Below, piece by piece: positions 47,766 to 56,529 of a DNA stretch of 64,000 nucleotides (position 1 is its first letter; every line of letters starts with the position of its first letter). A model generated the notes under the pieces. That model was not told the origin of the DNA and made no database searches. It saw only the letters and a list, made by a program, of their open reading frames with translations. Made by a program: the position numbers and the translations under genes. The DNA lies in contig CAVRVH010000007.1 in NCBI GenBank assembly GCA_963724665.1, positions 1,116,001 to 1,180,000 of the forward strand, in the 5' to 3' direction. The stretch comes from DASUPK01 sp963724665 (GTDB lineage Bacteria; Actinomycetota; Thermoleophilia; Solirubrobacterales; 70-9).

Positions 47766-48986
47766 TTAGCGGGCCGGTTCGGCGGCCAGGAATCGCAAAT
47801 CTCGCTCGGGGTCGATCTCCCACTCGCGGGCGACCTCGGCCAGCTCGGGGCTCACCGCCCAGCGGTCGGGCCGCTCCTCACCGGTGTGGTCAGGAGTGGC
47901 GCCCTTGAGCGTCATACACCCGGAATTGTCGCCGATCTTCCTGACCTTGACGACCTCTCCCTTGGGTAGGTCCTTATCCGCGGGGAGGGCCGCCAGCTCC
48001 GCCCGCTTCTCCTCGATCGGCCGCGCGTCCGGACCGATCTCCTGGATCAGCGTCGGGACCACGCACTCGACGGCGTCGTGCGCGAGGTTCCACTTGCAAG
48101 CCAGCTGCATTGGGGTGAATCCCGACCATTCCGCGATCGGCCGCATCCGGTCAAGCTTCGCGCGGCCCTCAGCGATCCACCCCTCCGGGCGGAAGGAGCG
48201 ATGGTCGCCCTGCGGCAGCTCCGTCTCCGGCGTGACGTCGTCCCAGAAGATGCCGCCGTAGTCGACCACGCGGGTGATCACCCGGACGTTGTGGCGCGCG
48301 GCCGCCTCGAGGCACAGCTCCCCCGGCCACGGTTCGAGCGGGTTGAGGATGATCATCGCCCAGTCGATCGCGTCGCCGAAGCGTTCGAAGCAGCGGACGA
48401 GGTCGAGCGTGAAGCCGTTGGCCGGCCCGGGTGCTACGCCGATCGCGCCGGCGAGCCCGGCGTCGCGGAGCGCCGCCATGCCCTCCCAGACCTCCTCGCT
48501 CTCGTAGCCGGTGCGGTCCGGGTTGTGCAGGAGCAGCAGGTCGAAGCGGTTCTGCCCGAGCCGCTCGAGGCTGCGCTCGGCGGCCATCCGCAGGTAGCCG
48601 GCGTACTCGCCCGGGGCGCGCAGAGACGGGTCCGTGAAACGCGGGAAGCCCTTGGGCCCCTGGCGCTCCCCCCCATAGAAGTCGTGGCCAACGGCGCCGA
48701 CCAAGCTGTACTCGTCTCGCGCGACACCCTGCAGTGCGCGCCCAAGCAGCGAGTCGGCCTCCCCCTGCCCGTAGGTGTCCGCGGTGAGCATCGTGTCGAT
48801 GCCGTCGCCGGGCCGCACCAAGGCCTCGAGCCGGTCTGGCTCGATCGCCTCGCCGAAGTGGAGGTAACGCCCCCCGCTCCAGGTGCCGATGGCCTTGTTA
48901 CTTGGAGGCTTCGTCGCCTGAGGATTCGGGATCGCCGCCGTCGCCCGCGTCGTCGTCGCCGTCGCTCTTTTTGGAGGGGGCGCCAA
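47766..48986 (-). CDS. Aldo/keto reductase-like protein, start unresolved
   Basis: NADPH-dependent TIM-barrel oxidoreductase; IGTWSGGRYLHFGEA opens the barrel, TADTYGQGEADSLLGRAL carries the Asp/Tyr region, and LLLLHNPDRTG has the usual His. The coordinates give the longest frame, which starts at TTG 48986 inside clpC (89-nt overlap). After the clpC stop codon there is no ATG, GTG or TTG until 48821/48818, which would delete the first strand. The true start may be a non-canonical codon (ATC is the only candidate near residue IGTW), the overlapping TTG, or translation coupled to clpC. Confidence 0.78.
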   Translation of the reverse strand: MAPPPKRATATTTRATAAIPNPQATKPPSNKAIGTWSGGRYLHFGEAIEPDRLEALVRPGDGIDTMLTADTYGQGEADSLLGRALQGVARDEYSLVGAVGHDFYGGERQGPKGFPRFTDPSLRAPGEYAGYLRMAAERSLERLGQNRFDLLLLHNPDRTGYESEEVWEGMAALRDAGLAGAIGVAPGPANGFTLDLVRCFERFGDAIDWAMIILNPLEPWPGELCLEAAARHNVRVITRVVDYGGIFWDDVTPETELPQGDHRSFRPEGWIAEGRAKLDRMRPIAEWSGFTPMQLACKWNLAHDAVECVVPTLIQEIGPDARPIEEKRAELAALPADKDLPKGEVVKVRKIGDNSGCMTLKGATPDHTGEERPDRWAVSPELAEVAREWEIDPERDLRFLAAEPAR

Positions 48987-51486
48987 CGCCGACCTTCTCG
49001 GGCTCGGCCTTCTTAGCCGGCTTCTTGCGCGGCTTGACGATCTTCAGCTTCAGCGGGTGGTCCTGCTCGTCGCCCTTGGCGTCGCGCTCGACCTGGACCG
49101 TGGAGCCGGGGGTCATCTGGCCCGCCTTCAGCACCTCGTCGGCGAGCGGGTCCTCGATGTAGCGCTGGATGGCCCGGCGCAGCGGGCGTGCGCCCATCGC
49201 CGGATCCCAGCCCTTGTCGACCAGCAGCTCCTTGGCGTCCTTGCTCAGGTCGAGCTGAAGCTCGTGCTCCGCGACCTGCGTCCGGACCCGGTCGATCATC
49301 AGGTCGACGATCTCCAGGATCTCGTCCTTGGCGAGCTTGTGGAAGACGATCACCTCGTCGATCCGGTTCAGGAACTCGGGCCGGAAGACCTTCTTCAGGT
49401 CGCCCATGATCCGCGACTTCATGTCCTCGTAGGTGACGCCGGTCTCGTCGGAGATGGCGAAGCCGAGCGGGGTGTTGCGGGCGATGTCCTGCGCCCCGAT
49501 GTTCGAGGTCATGATCACGATCGCGTTGCGGAAGTCCACCGTCCGCCCCTGGGCGTCGGTGAGCCTGCCGTCCTCGAGGATCTGCAGCAGGATGTTGAAG
49601 ACGTCGGGGTGGGCCTTCTCGATCTCGTCGAGCAGCAGCACCGAGTAGGGCTTGCGCCGCACGGCCTCGGTGAGCTGGCCGCCCTCGTCGTAGCCGATGT
49701 AGCCCGGGGGCGAGCCGACCAGGCGCGAGACGGCGTGCTTCTCCATGTACTCGGACATGTCGATCCGGACCATCGCCTCCTCGTCGCCGAAGAGGAACTC
49801 GGCGAGCGTGCGGGCGAGCTCCGTCTTGCCGACGCCCGAGGGGCCGAGGAAGATGAACGAGCCGGCCGGGCGCTTCGGGTCCTTGATACCGGCGCGCGAG
49901 CGGCGGATCGCCTTGGAGACGGCGGTGATCGCCGGCTCCTGGCCGATGACGCGCTTGTGCAGCTCGTCCTCCATGCGGACGAGCTTCTTGGACTCGGCCT
50001 CGGTGAGCTTGAAGACGGGGATGCCGGTCCACATCGCGACGATGTCGGCGATCTCCTCTTCGCCTACCTCCGGGCGCTCGCCACCCTCGCCCGAGGTCCA
50101 CTCGTGCTCAAGCTCCTTCTTCTTGTTGGTGAGGCGGCGCTCCTGGTCGCGCAGGTTGGCGGCCTTCTCGAACTCCTGGGCGTCGATCGAGGCCTCCTTC
50201 TCGCGCCGCGTCGTTTCGATCTCCTCCTCGAGATCGCGGTACACGGGCGGCTGCGTCATCGACTTGATGCGCATGCGTGAGGCGGCCTCGTCGACCAGGT
50301 CGATGGCCTTGTCCGGCAGGAAGCGGTCTGAGATGTAGCGGTCGGCGAGCTCGGCTGCGGCCTCCAGGGCCTCGTCCGTGATCTTCACCCGGTGGTGCTG
50401 CTCGTAGCGCTCCCGCAGGCCCTCGAGGATCTTCACGGTCTCCTCGGTGGAGGGCTGCTCGACCTTGATCTGCTGGAAGCGGCGCTCGAGAGCCGAGTCG
50501 CGCTCGAGGTACTTGCGGTACTCGTCGAGGGTGGTGGCGCCGATGGTCTGCAGCTCGCCGCGGGCGAGGGCCGGCTTCAGGATGGAGGCGGCGTCGATCG
50601 CGCCCTCGGCGGCGCCTGCGCCGACGAGGTTGTGCAGCTCGTCGATGAAGAGAATGATGTCGCCGCGCTGGGTGATCTCCTTCATCACCTTCTTGAGGCG
50701 CTCCTCGAACTCGCCGCGGTACTTGGAGCCGGCGACCAGGGCGGCCAGGTCGAGCGTGTAGATCTGCTTGTTCTTGAGCAGCTCGGGGACCTCGCCGTTC
50801 GTGATCCGGGCCGCCAGGCCCTCCACGACGGCGGTCTTGCCCACGCCCGGCTCGCCCAGCAGCACCGGGTTGTTCTTGGTGCGGCGCGAGAGGATCTGCA
50901 TGATCCGCTCGATCTCGATCTCGCGGCCGATGACCGGGTCGAGCTTGCCCTCGGCGGCGAGCTTGGTCAGGTTGCGGCCGAACTGGTCGAGCAGCTTCGA
51001 GGACTTCTTGCCCTCGCCGGCGCCGGCGCCGGCGCCCTGGCGGCGACCGCCGGGGCCCGAGAGCATCCGGATGACCTCGTTGCGGATCTTCTCGGAGTCG
51101 GCGTCGAAGTCGAGCAGGATGCGCGCGGCCACGCCCTCGTTCTCGCGGACCAGGCCGAGCAGGATGTGCTCAGTGCCGATGTAGTTGTGGCCCAGGCTCA
51201 GCGCCTCGCGGAGGGCGAGCTCGAGGACCTTCTTGGCGCGCGGCGTGAAGGGGATCTGGCCGGCGGTGACCTCCTCGCCGGAGCCGACGATGCGGACGAC
51301 CTGCGAGCGGACCCGCTCGACCGTGATGTCGAGTGACTCGAGCACGCGGGCGGCCAGACCTTCCTCCTCGCGGAGCAGGCCGAGCAGGATGTGCTCAGTG
51401 CCGATGTAGTTGTGCTTGAGAGTCCGCGCCTCCTCCTGGGCGAGGACGACTACCTGGCGGGCTCTCTCTGTGAATCGCTCGAACAT
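48898..51486 (-). CDS. clpC: ATP-dependent Clp protease ATPase subunit ClpC
   Basis: 862-residue Hsp100 unfoldase that feeds ClpP. Double ClpN repeat (residues 1-~145), AAA1 with Walker A GEPGVGKTAVVEG, a coiled-coil M-domain with UVR-like EFEKAANLRDQERRLTNK, AAA2 with Walker A GPSGVGKTELARTL, and a D2-small domain. The C-terminus is acidic (GDDDAGDGGDPESSGDEASK). Expression is probably from a distant promoter with a TATACT -10 at 51673-51678. Located before radA as in Firmicutes. Confidence 0.97.
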   Translation of the reverse strand: MFERFTERARQVVVLAQEEARTLKHNYIGTEHILLGLLREEEGLAARVLESLDITVERVRSQVVRIVGSGEEVTAGQIPFTPRAKKVLELALREALSLGHNYIGTEHILLGLVRENEGVAARILLDFDADSEKIRNEVIRMLSGPGGRRQGAGAGAGEGKKSSKLLDQFGRNLTKLAAEGKLDPVIGREIEIERIMQILSRRTKNNPVLLGEPGVGKTAVVEGLAARITNGEVPELLKNKQIYTLDLAALVAGSKYRGEFEERLKKVMKEITQRGDIILFIDELHNLVGAGAAEGAIDAASILKPALARGELQTIGATTLDEYRKYLERDSALERRFQQIKVEQPSTEETVKILEGLRERYEQHHRVKITDEALEAAAELADRYISDRFLPDKAIDLVDEAASRMRIKSMTQPPVYRDLEEEIETTRREKEASIDAQEFEKAANLRDQERRLTNKKKELEHEWTSGEGGERPEVGEEEIADIVAMWTGIPVFKLTEAESKKLVRMEDELHKRVIGQEPAITAVSKAIRRSRAGIKDPKRPAGSFIFLGPSGVGKTELARTLAEFLFGDEEAMVRIDMSEYMEKHAVSRLVGSPPGYIGYDEGGQLTEAVRRKPYSVLLLDEIEKAHPDVFNILLQILEDGRLTDAQGRTVDFRNAIVIMTSNIGAQDIARNTPLGFAISDETGVTYEDMKSRIMGDLKKVFRPEFLNRIDEVIVFHKLAKDEILEIVDLMIDRVRTQVAEHELQLDLSKDAKELLVDKGWDPAMGARPLRRAIQRYIEDPLADEVLKAGQMTPGSTVQVERDAKGDEQDHPLKLKIVKPRKKPAKKAEPEKVGVGAPSKKSDGDDDAGDGGDPESSGDEASK

Positions 51487-51907
51487 TCAGTCAGTCTCTC
51501 TCTGGTCTATCAATCGCTTCGGTTGTCTCTAGTTGCGGTCTCTGGGTTGACTGTCCGTTAAGTACTACGAAGGTTCAGGGAACGCGGACTCACCGGGGGC
51601 CCAATCCGCATCGGCTCCTGGCTGCCGATTCCTTGATCTGACCTCCGGTTCTGTCGGGGACGGCGAAGCCAAAGTATAGCCAGGGGGTGTGCCCGGCCAG
51701 GCAGTACCCAGGCACCGCTGCGGAACTCCCTGCAAGGTGCGGAAACCTCATCAGCCGGCGCCACGGCCTTCCTGGCCATGGGTCAATATCTGTGGCAGGC
51801 GTGCCGGCGCCTTCCGCCCAAGCCCGCAGACCGGGACCGTAGTGCTCCACATTCCTCACGTCGATCACGCTCCGCGCGGCCCGATCCGGATCGGTACCTT
51901 GCCGCCC
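51487..51907. other. 420-bp intergenic region between clpC and a membrane protein gene
   Basis: No convincing gene. A plausible clpC -10 (TATACT) is at 51673-51678 on the minus strand with extended -10 TGGC, giving a ~180-nt leader; the -35 is weak. The stretch 51690-51840 is rich in inverted repeats and could hold a structured RNA. A leaderless -10 (TACCTT, 51895-51900) serves the plus-strand gene. I did not recognise a known riboswitch class, HAIR box or CtsR site. Confidence 0.5.
51673..51678 (-). promoter_or_regulatory. Candidate -10 box of clpC
   Basis: TATACT preceded by TGGC (extended -10 type), ~190 nt before the clpC ATG. No good -35 at 17 nt. Confidence 0.4.
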
Positions 51908-52303
51908 GTGGGAGCACTCGACCAGCTGCGAGGCGCGAACGGTGACGGGATCATGGAGCGCGCGCGCTCCAACCCCGGGATCGTGATCGCCATTGCGGCC
52001 GGTGCAGTGCTGCTGGTCGCGTGGATCGCCTGGGCGATCTACGTGACGAGCTCGGACGGCGCCACCGCCGGCCTCGGCGTGGTGATCGCCTGGCCGGCAA
52101 TGCTCGCTGCACTGGCACTGATCTCCCTGCCCTTCATCGGCGGATATCTCCTGATCAGGCGGCTCTCGGACGACAGTGGATCAACCGCCGCTGCCGAGGC
52201 GGAGACCTCTGAGGGCGAAGAGGACGACGATTCCGATGAGGACGAGGAGGAGTCCGAAGACGAGGACGACTCTGAGTCCGAGGCCAAGGCGGCGAAGAGC
52301 TAG
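51908..52303 (+). CDS. Small membrane protein with poly-acidic tail
   Basis: 131 residues: two membrane segments (IVIAIAAGAVLLVAWIAWAI; LGVVIAWPAMLAALALISLP) then an Arg-containing turn and a 45-residue tail of Glu/Asp/Ser (EEDDDSDEDEEESEDEDDSE). GTG 51908 lies 7 nt after TACCTT (51895-51900). A large hairpin follows the stop codon. No family recognised; the tail could bind cations or a basic partner. Confidence 0.75.
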   Translation: MGALDQLRGANGDGIMERARSNPGIVIAIAAGAVLLVAWIAWAIYVTSSDGATAGLGVVIAWPAMLAALALISLPFIGGYLLIRRLSDDSGSTAAAEAETSEGEEDDDSDEDEEESEDEDDSESEAKAAKS

Positions 52304-52315
52304 AGAAATCGCTGC

Positions 52316-52355
52316 TTGGTGAGTTTCCGACCCCCGTGGGTCGGCAAGTCACCAA
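52316..52355. terminator. Strong hairpin between convergent genes
   Basis: TTGGTGA-g-TT-t-CCGACCC CCGT GGGTCGG-c-AA-g-TCACCAA: an 18-position stem with two mismatches and a 4-nt loop, 12 nt after the stop at 52303 and 50 nt beyond the lysS stop on the other strand. Symmetric, so it probably works as a bidirectional terminator. Confidence 0.65.
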
Positions 52356-52405
52356 CTCCTCGGATCGCGCTCCTTCATCGCCGGTTTTCGGTCCTGGTCC
52401 CGGCG

Positions 52406-53878
52406 CTAGTCCCGCATCGCCGGGAAGAGCACCACCTCTCGCAGGCTCTGCGCGCCCGTCAGGATCATCACGAGCCGGTCGATGCCGAGGCCGGCGCCGC
52501 CCGTCGGGGGCATCCCCTGCTCGAGCGACTCGACGAAGGTCTCGTCGTAGGGCTGGGTCTCCTCGTCGCCGCGGGCGGTCTCCTCGGCCTGCGCCTCGAA
52601 GCGGCGCCGCTGCTCATCCGGGTCGTTGAGCTCGGTGAAGGAGTTGGAGATCTCTATGCCCCCGACGAAGGCCTCCCAGCGTTCGACCAATCCCTCCTCC
52701 GAGCGGTGGCGCTTGGCGAACGGGGACAGCTCGACCGGGTAGTCGACGATGAAGGTGGGCTGAATCAGATTCGGCTCGACCTGCTTTGAGAGCAGGCCAT
52801 CGACAAGCTTCCCCCACCCCTCTTCGGGGTCGGGCTTGCTCCCCATCGCCTTGGCCAGCTCCTCGCGCGAGGGGTGCTCCATCACGTCGATCCCGGTCTC
52901 CTCCTTGATCGCGTCGCGGAGCGTTATACGTCGCCAGGGCGGCGAGAGGTCGATGGTCTCCCCTTCCCGCTCGATCTTGGTCGTCCCGAGGACCGCCTGG
53001 GCGACAGCCGAGACCAGCCCCTCGAGCTCGGTGGCGGTGTCGTTGTAGTCCGCGTAGGCCTCGTACCACTCGAGCATCGTGAACTCGGGGTTGTGCTTGT
53101 GCGAGATGCCCTCGTTGCGGAAGTCCTTGCCGAGCTCGTAGACCTTCTCGATTCCGCCGACCACCAGGCGCTTCAGGTAGAGCTCGGTGGCGATCCGCAG
53201 ATAGAGGTCGCGGTCGAGCGCGTTGTGGTGCGTCGTGAAGGGACGAGCGAGCGCCCCGCCGTACAGGGGCTGAAGCACCGGCGTTTCGACCTCGACGAAA
53301 TCCCTCTCGTCGAACCAGCGCCTGACCTCGGCGATCGTGCGGGCTCGCTTCAGGAAGAGCTGGCGCGTCTCCTCGTTCGCCATCAGGTCCAGCTCGCGCC
53401 GGCGGTAGCGGGTCTCGACGTCCTCGAGGCCGTGGAACTTCTCCGGCGGCGGCCGCAGGCTCTTCGAGAGCAGCTCCCAGGCCTCGGCCCGGATCGAGAG
53501 CTCCCCGCGCTTGGAAGCGAAGACCGTCCCCTCGATGCCGACGATGTCCCCGATGTCGAGGGAAAGCAAGCCCTCGTAAGCCTCGTCCAGCTCGTCGACC
53601 CTCGCCTGCACCTGGATCTCGCCGGTGCCGTCCTTCAGGTCGAGGAAGGCAGCCTTGCCGTGCCCGCGGCGCGCCGTGATGCGGCCGGCGATCCGATAGC
53701 GGTCGCTGGTCTCCTCTCCTGGCTCGAGGTTCTGGTGCGACTCGCGCACCGCGGCAATCTCGGTCCGATCGGGGAACCCGTGCGGAAACGGCTCGATGCC
53801 CTCCTTGCGGAGACGCTCGAGCTTCGCCCGCCGATCGGCGAGCAGCTCGGACTGCGGGCGCTCTGACTCCTCGTTCAC
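52406..53878 (-). CDS. lysS: Lysyl-tRNA synthetase, class II
   Basis: 490 residues. N-terminal OB-fold anticodon domain (~45-150: GRITARRGHGKAAFLDLKDG), class II motif 2 (FRNEGISHKHNPEFTMLEWY) and motif 3 (GGAGLGIDRLVMILTGAQ). It begins at GTG 53878 with TAGGCT (53886-53891) 7 nt upstream and no ribosome binding site. It follows greA by 36 bp. Confidence 0.96.
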   Translation of the reverse strand: MNEESERPQSELLADRRAKLERLRKEGIEPFPHGFPDRTEIAAVRESHQNLEPGEETSDRYRIAGRITARRGHGKAAFLDLKDGTGEIQVQARVDELDEAYEGLLSLDIGDIVGIEGTVFASKRGELSIRAEAWELLSKSLRPPPEKFHGLEDVETRYRRRELDLMANEETRQLFLKRARTIAEVRRWFDERDFVEVETPVLQPLYGGALARPFTTHHNALDRDLYLRIATELYLKRLVVGGIEKVYELGKDFRNEGISHKHNPEFTMLEWYEAYADYNDTATELEGLVSAVAQAVLGTTKIEREGETIDLSPPWRRITLRDAIKEETGIDVMEHPSREELAKAMGSKPDPEEGWGKLVDGLLSKQVEPNLIQPTFIVDYPVELSPFAKRHRSEEGLVERWEAFVGGIEISNSFTELNDPDEQRRRFEAQAEETARGDEETQPYDETFVESLEQGMPPTGGAGLGIDRLVMILTGAQSLREVVLFPAMRD

Positions 53879-53914
53879 GACGCGGAGCCTAGTCGCGAGG
53901 CGGCCTGGCAGCCC

Positions 53915-54394
53915 CTAAGCGGCTTCGATCTTCGTGACCTTGAGCTTCTTCTTCGGGCCGCGGGGCGTCTCCACTGTCACGACCTCGTTCTTCTTCGAGC
54001 CGACGAGGGCCTTGCCGATCGGAGACTCGTTCGAAAGCTTCTGCTCGATCGGGTTGGCCTCGGCGGACCCGACGATCTGGAACTTCTGCGACTTGCCGGA
54101 CTTCTGGTCCTTGACATGGACGATCGCACCGACTCCGACGGTCTCGGTGTCGATGTGCTTCTTGTCGATCACCGCAGCCCGGCGGAGCCTGTCCTGGAGC
54201 GAGGCGATTCGCTGCTCGAGCATCGCCTGCTCGTTCTTGGCGTCGTCGTACTCGGAGTTTTCAGCGATGTCCCCGAACTCCCGCGCCTGCTTGATGCGGT
54301 CCGCAACCTCGCGGCGCTTGTCGTTCTCCAGGTACTCGAGCTCGTCCTTGAGCTTTTCGAGCCCCTCTGGGGTGATCAATGTCTCGCGCGCCAA
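53915..54394 (-). CDS. greA: Transcription elongation factor GreA
   Basis: 159 residues: N-terminal coiled coil (LEKLKDELEYLENDKRREVA; GDIAENSEYDDAKNEQAMLE, with the acidic tip) and C-terminal FKBP-like domain (VGSAEANPIEQKLSNESPIG). Rescues backtracked RNA polymerase. Starts at TTG 54394 with GAGGAGAG before it. A standard leadered promoter lies at 54514-54542. Confidence 0.95.
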   Translation of the reverse strand: MARETLITPEGLEKLKDELEYLENDKRREVADRIKQAREFGDIAENSEYDDAKNEQAMLEQRIASLQDRLRRAAVIDKKHIDTETVGVGAIVHVKDQKSGKSQKFQIVGSAEANPIEQKLSNESPIGKALVGSKKNEVVTVETPRGPKKKLKVTKIEAA

Positions 54395-54513
54395 CTCTCC
54401 TCGATTCTCAGCTCTTAGTGGGTTTAAGCCGCCGCATGAAACCCCTGCTACACGGCGAAAAATGAGCCCGCACCGCCGTGATTGAGATCACGAGGGTCCG
54501 GGCGAAGCGCGAC

Positions 54514-54542
54514 AGTATAGCGCCGGTGTTTCGGCTGGTCGA
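54514..54542 (-). promoter_or_regulatory. Promoter of greA
   Basis: -35 TCGACC (54537-54542), 17-nt spacer, -10 TATACT (54514-54519) on the minus strand, giving a ~110-nt leader that contains GTGAT-TGAG-ATCAC and the ribosome binding site. Contrasts with the leaderless lysS promoter. Confidence 0.6.
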
Positions 54543-54550
54543 GGGCTCGC

Positions 54551-55489
54551 TCAGGCGTCCAGAGCAGCTTGCACGACGTCCGCCACGCGCTCGGGATCCT
54601 CGATCTGTGGGTAGTGCCCGAGGTCGTCGAACCGAGTGAGCGGCGCCGACGGGCGCAGCGCCACGACGGCGTCCAATACCTGCTCGGTGGCGACCGGATC
54701 CAGCATCCCCCAGCCGAGCGACAGCGGCTTCTGCCAATCGCGAATCGCCCCATGCCAGCGATCCGCGTGCTTGAAGCGCTCCTCCATGTAGGCGATCGTC
54801 TTGTGGTTGATAGTCCGCCCCCCGTCGGCGCAGATCAACTCCCACTGGTCCTCCGCCTCCTCCTTCGTGAGCGGATGATCGGGCGAGAAGATCGAGCCGA
54901 ACTGCTGGCGAAAGAACCGCTCGCTGGAGAGGCGCGAGAAGAGGCCGCCCACCGAGCTCCGCAGGATCCGCTGCCCCAAGGTCGGACTCGCCGCATCCTG
55001 CACCATCGACCCGTTCAGCAGCAGACCTCCGGCCAGGACCATCTCAAGAGAGCCATCCAGGTCGCGCGCCATCAGCTCGTTCGCAACCGATGTCCCCATG
55101 TCGTGGGCGACGAAGAAAACCTCCCTCTCGGCGCCTTGACGGCGGACCAGCTCCTCGACCATGTCCGCCTGCCAGTGCAGCGTGTAGTCGTGATCCCTCG
55201 GCTTCTCGGAGAGACCGAACCCGAGAAAGTCCGGGGCCAGGACCGCGTGGTCCGTCTCGCGCTCGAGCAACAGCCTCCAGTCGTATGAACTGGAGGGAAA
55301 GCCATGGAGAAACAGCAGGAGCGGGCCGCTTCCGTCCCGATCGAAGACGTGAACTCGGCGGCCGCGGAACTCCTCGTCCCTGCCGCGATCCCGCCAGGCC
55401 CCGACGCGAGTGTTCAAGGCCTCGTCAGGCAAGGGCCGCAGCCGGCGCGAGGAGGTCTTGGGCCAGAGCACGAGCGCGATCGAGGTCAT
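54551..55489 (-). CDS. Alpha/beta hydrolase (haloalkane dehalogenase/epoxide hydrolase-like)
   Basis: 312 residues at most. Oxyanion loop LLFLHGFPSSSYDW, aspartate nucleophile in FFVAHDMGTSVANEL and final residues with histidine FDDLGHYPQIEDPERV. An Asp nucleophile (HDxG) marks the epoxide hydrolase/haloalkane dehalogenase group. The frame overlaps the dus 3' end by 65 nt from ATG 55489; a TTG at 55417 just after the dus stop is an alternative that fits coupling. Substrate unknown. Confidence 0.85.
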   Translation of the reverse strand: MTSIALVLWPKTSSRRLRPLPDEALNTRVGAWRDRGRDEEFRGRRVHVFDRDGSGPLLLFLHGFPSSSYDWRLLLERETDHAVLAPDFLGFGLSEKPRDHDYTLHWQADMVEELVRRQGAEREVFFVAHDMGTSVANELMARDLDGSLEMVLAGGLLLNGSMVQDAASPTLGQRILRSSVGGLFSRLSSERFFRQQFGSIFSPDHPLTKEEAEDQWELICADGGRTINHKTIAYMEERFKHADRWHGAIRDWQKPLSLGWGMLDPVATEQVLDAVVALRPSAPLTRFDDLGHYPQIEDPERVADVVQAALDA

Positions 55490-56414
55490 CGCTGCCCTGG
55501 AAGGCGGCGGTGGTCTCTTTATCCGCCCCGAGCCGCTCCAGGTACCAGGGATAGAACTTGCGCAGGTACCTCGCCGCGCGCTCGGAGCCGAGGTGCTCCT
55601 CGGCGCGGTCCATCACCCAGAGCATCTCGGCGACGACCTCTTCACGCTCCGGTGGCGCCGCCCGGACCCCGGCGAGCTCCTCAAAGATCCACGGGTTGCC
55701 CATCGATCCGCGGGCGATCATCACGGCATCCGCCCCTGACTCCTCGTATGCGTTCCTGGCCGCCTCGGCGCTGTCGAGGCCGCCGGAGATAATCATCGGG
55801 ATCTCGATTCGGCCGGCGAGCTCCCGTGCAAGTGCGTAATCCGGCTGTCCCTTGTGCTGGGTCGCAGCCGAGCGCGGATGGAAGCCGACCGCGGCGACCC
55901 CCGCCTCCGCGGCGAGGCGAAGGGCGAGGTCGAAGCCCTCGCGGCCACCGCGAGTGAGCCCGGACCGCAACTTCACCGTCACCGGGATGCCGCCGCCCTC
56001 GCGGGCCGCGTTGGCTATGCGGACAGCGAGATCCGGGTCGCCGAGGAGCGCGGCGCCCGACCCCGTCTTGCAGACCTTCTTGACGGGGCAGCCCATGTTG
56101 ATGTCGATCAGGTCTGCGCCCGCCTCGGCGACGATCCCGGCCGCCGAGCGCATCACCCCGGGGTCCTGGCCAAAGAGCTGGACGGAGACGGGATGCTCGT
56201 CCGGGTGCAGGCGAAGGAGCTCCCGTAGCGTGCGCTCGTTCCGGTAGTGGAGGCCGAAGCTCGAGACCATCTCGGAGACCGCCAGGCCGGCGCCGTGGCG
56301 GCGTGCCTGGAGCCGGACGAACCAGTTGCCGATCCCCGCCAGCGGCGCGAGCAGCACGCGGTTGGCGATCTCGACGTCGCCGATGCGAAATGGGGATGTG
56401 AGCGGCGGCTGCAT
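55425..56414 (-). CDS. dusB: tRNA-dihydrouridine synthase (DusB-like)
   Basis: 329-residue FMN enzyme reducing uridines in the tRNA D-loop. LLAPLAGIGNWFVRL (FMN loop), DINMGCPVKKVCKTGSGAAL with the catalytic cysteine, and MIARGSMGNPWIFEEL. From ATG 56414: TACCCT (56422-56427) lies 7 nt upstream; the frame continues another 21 codons, but the leaderless pattern favours this start. Downstream of coaX on the minus strand, as in the conserved order. Confidence 0.93.
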   Translation of the reverse strand: MQPPLTSPFRIGDVEIANRVLLAPLAGIGNWFVRLQARRHGAGLAVSEMVSSFGLHYRNERTLRELLRLHPDEHPVSVQLFGQDPGVMRSAAGIVAEAGADLIDINMGCPVKKVCKTGSGAALLGDPDLAVRIANAAREGGGIPVTVKLRSGLTRGGREGFDLALRLAAEAGVAAVGFHPRSAATQHKGQPDYALARELAGRIEIPMIISGGLDSAEAARNAYEESGADAVMIARGSMGNPWIFEELAGVRAAPPEREEVVAEMLWVMDRAEEHLGSERAARYLRKFYPWYLERLGADKETTAAFQGSDDLDRARALAQDLLAPAAALA

Positions 56415-56529
56415 CTCGTAAAGGGTATGCCGACCGGCTTCGCCATCAGATCGCGGCCACGAGCGGCCGCCCCACACAAGTCGCTACGGGCTTCGCCCTC
56501 CGCTCCAAGGTGGAGCAGCCTGGTGGCCG

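Noticed and set aside
51690..51840. Possible c-di-AMP (ydaO) or hammerhead-type RNA upstream of clpC
   Set aside because: A CTGATGAG string and several stems are present, but the conserved core of neither class can be assembled.
51590..51868. 92-residue open frame on the minus strand upstream of clpC
   Set aside because: Codon use lacks the strong G/C third-position bias of every real gene here, no ribosome binding site or -10 fits, and a candidate clpC promoter lies inside it.
52316..52355. Palindrome after the acidic-tail gene as a recombination (att/attC) site
   Set aside because: No integrase, cassette or repeat partner is near; convergent position fits a terminator better.
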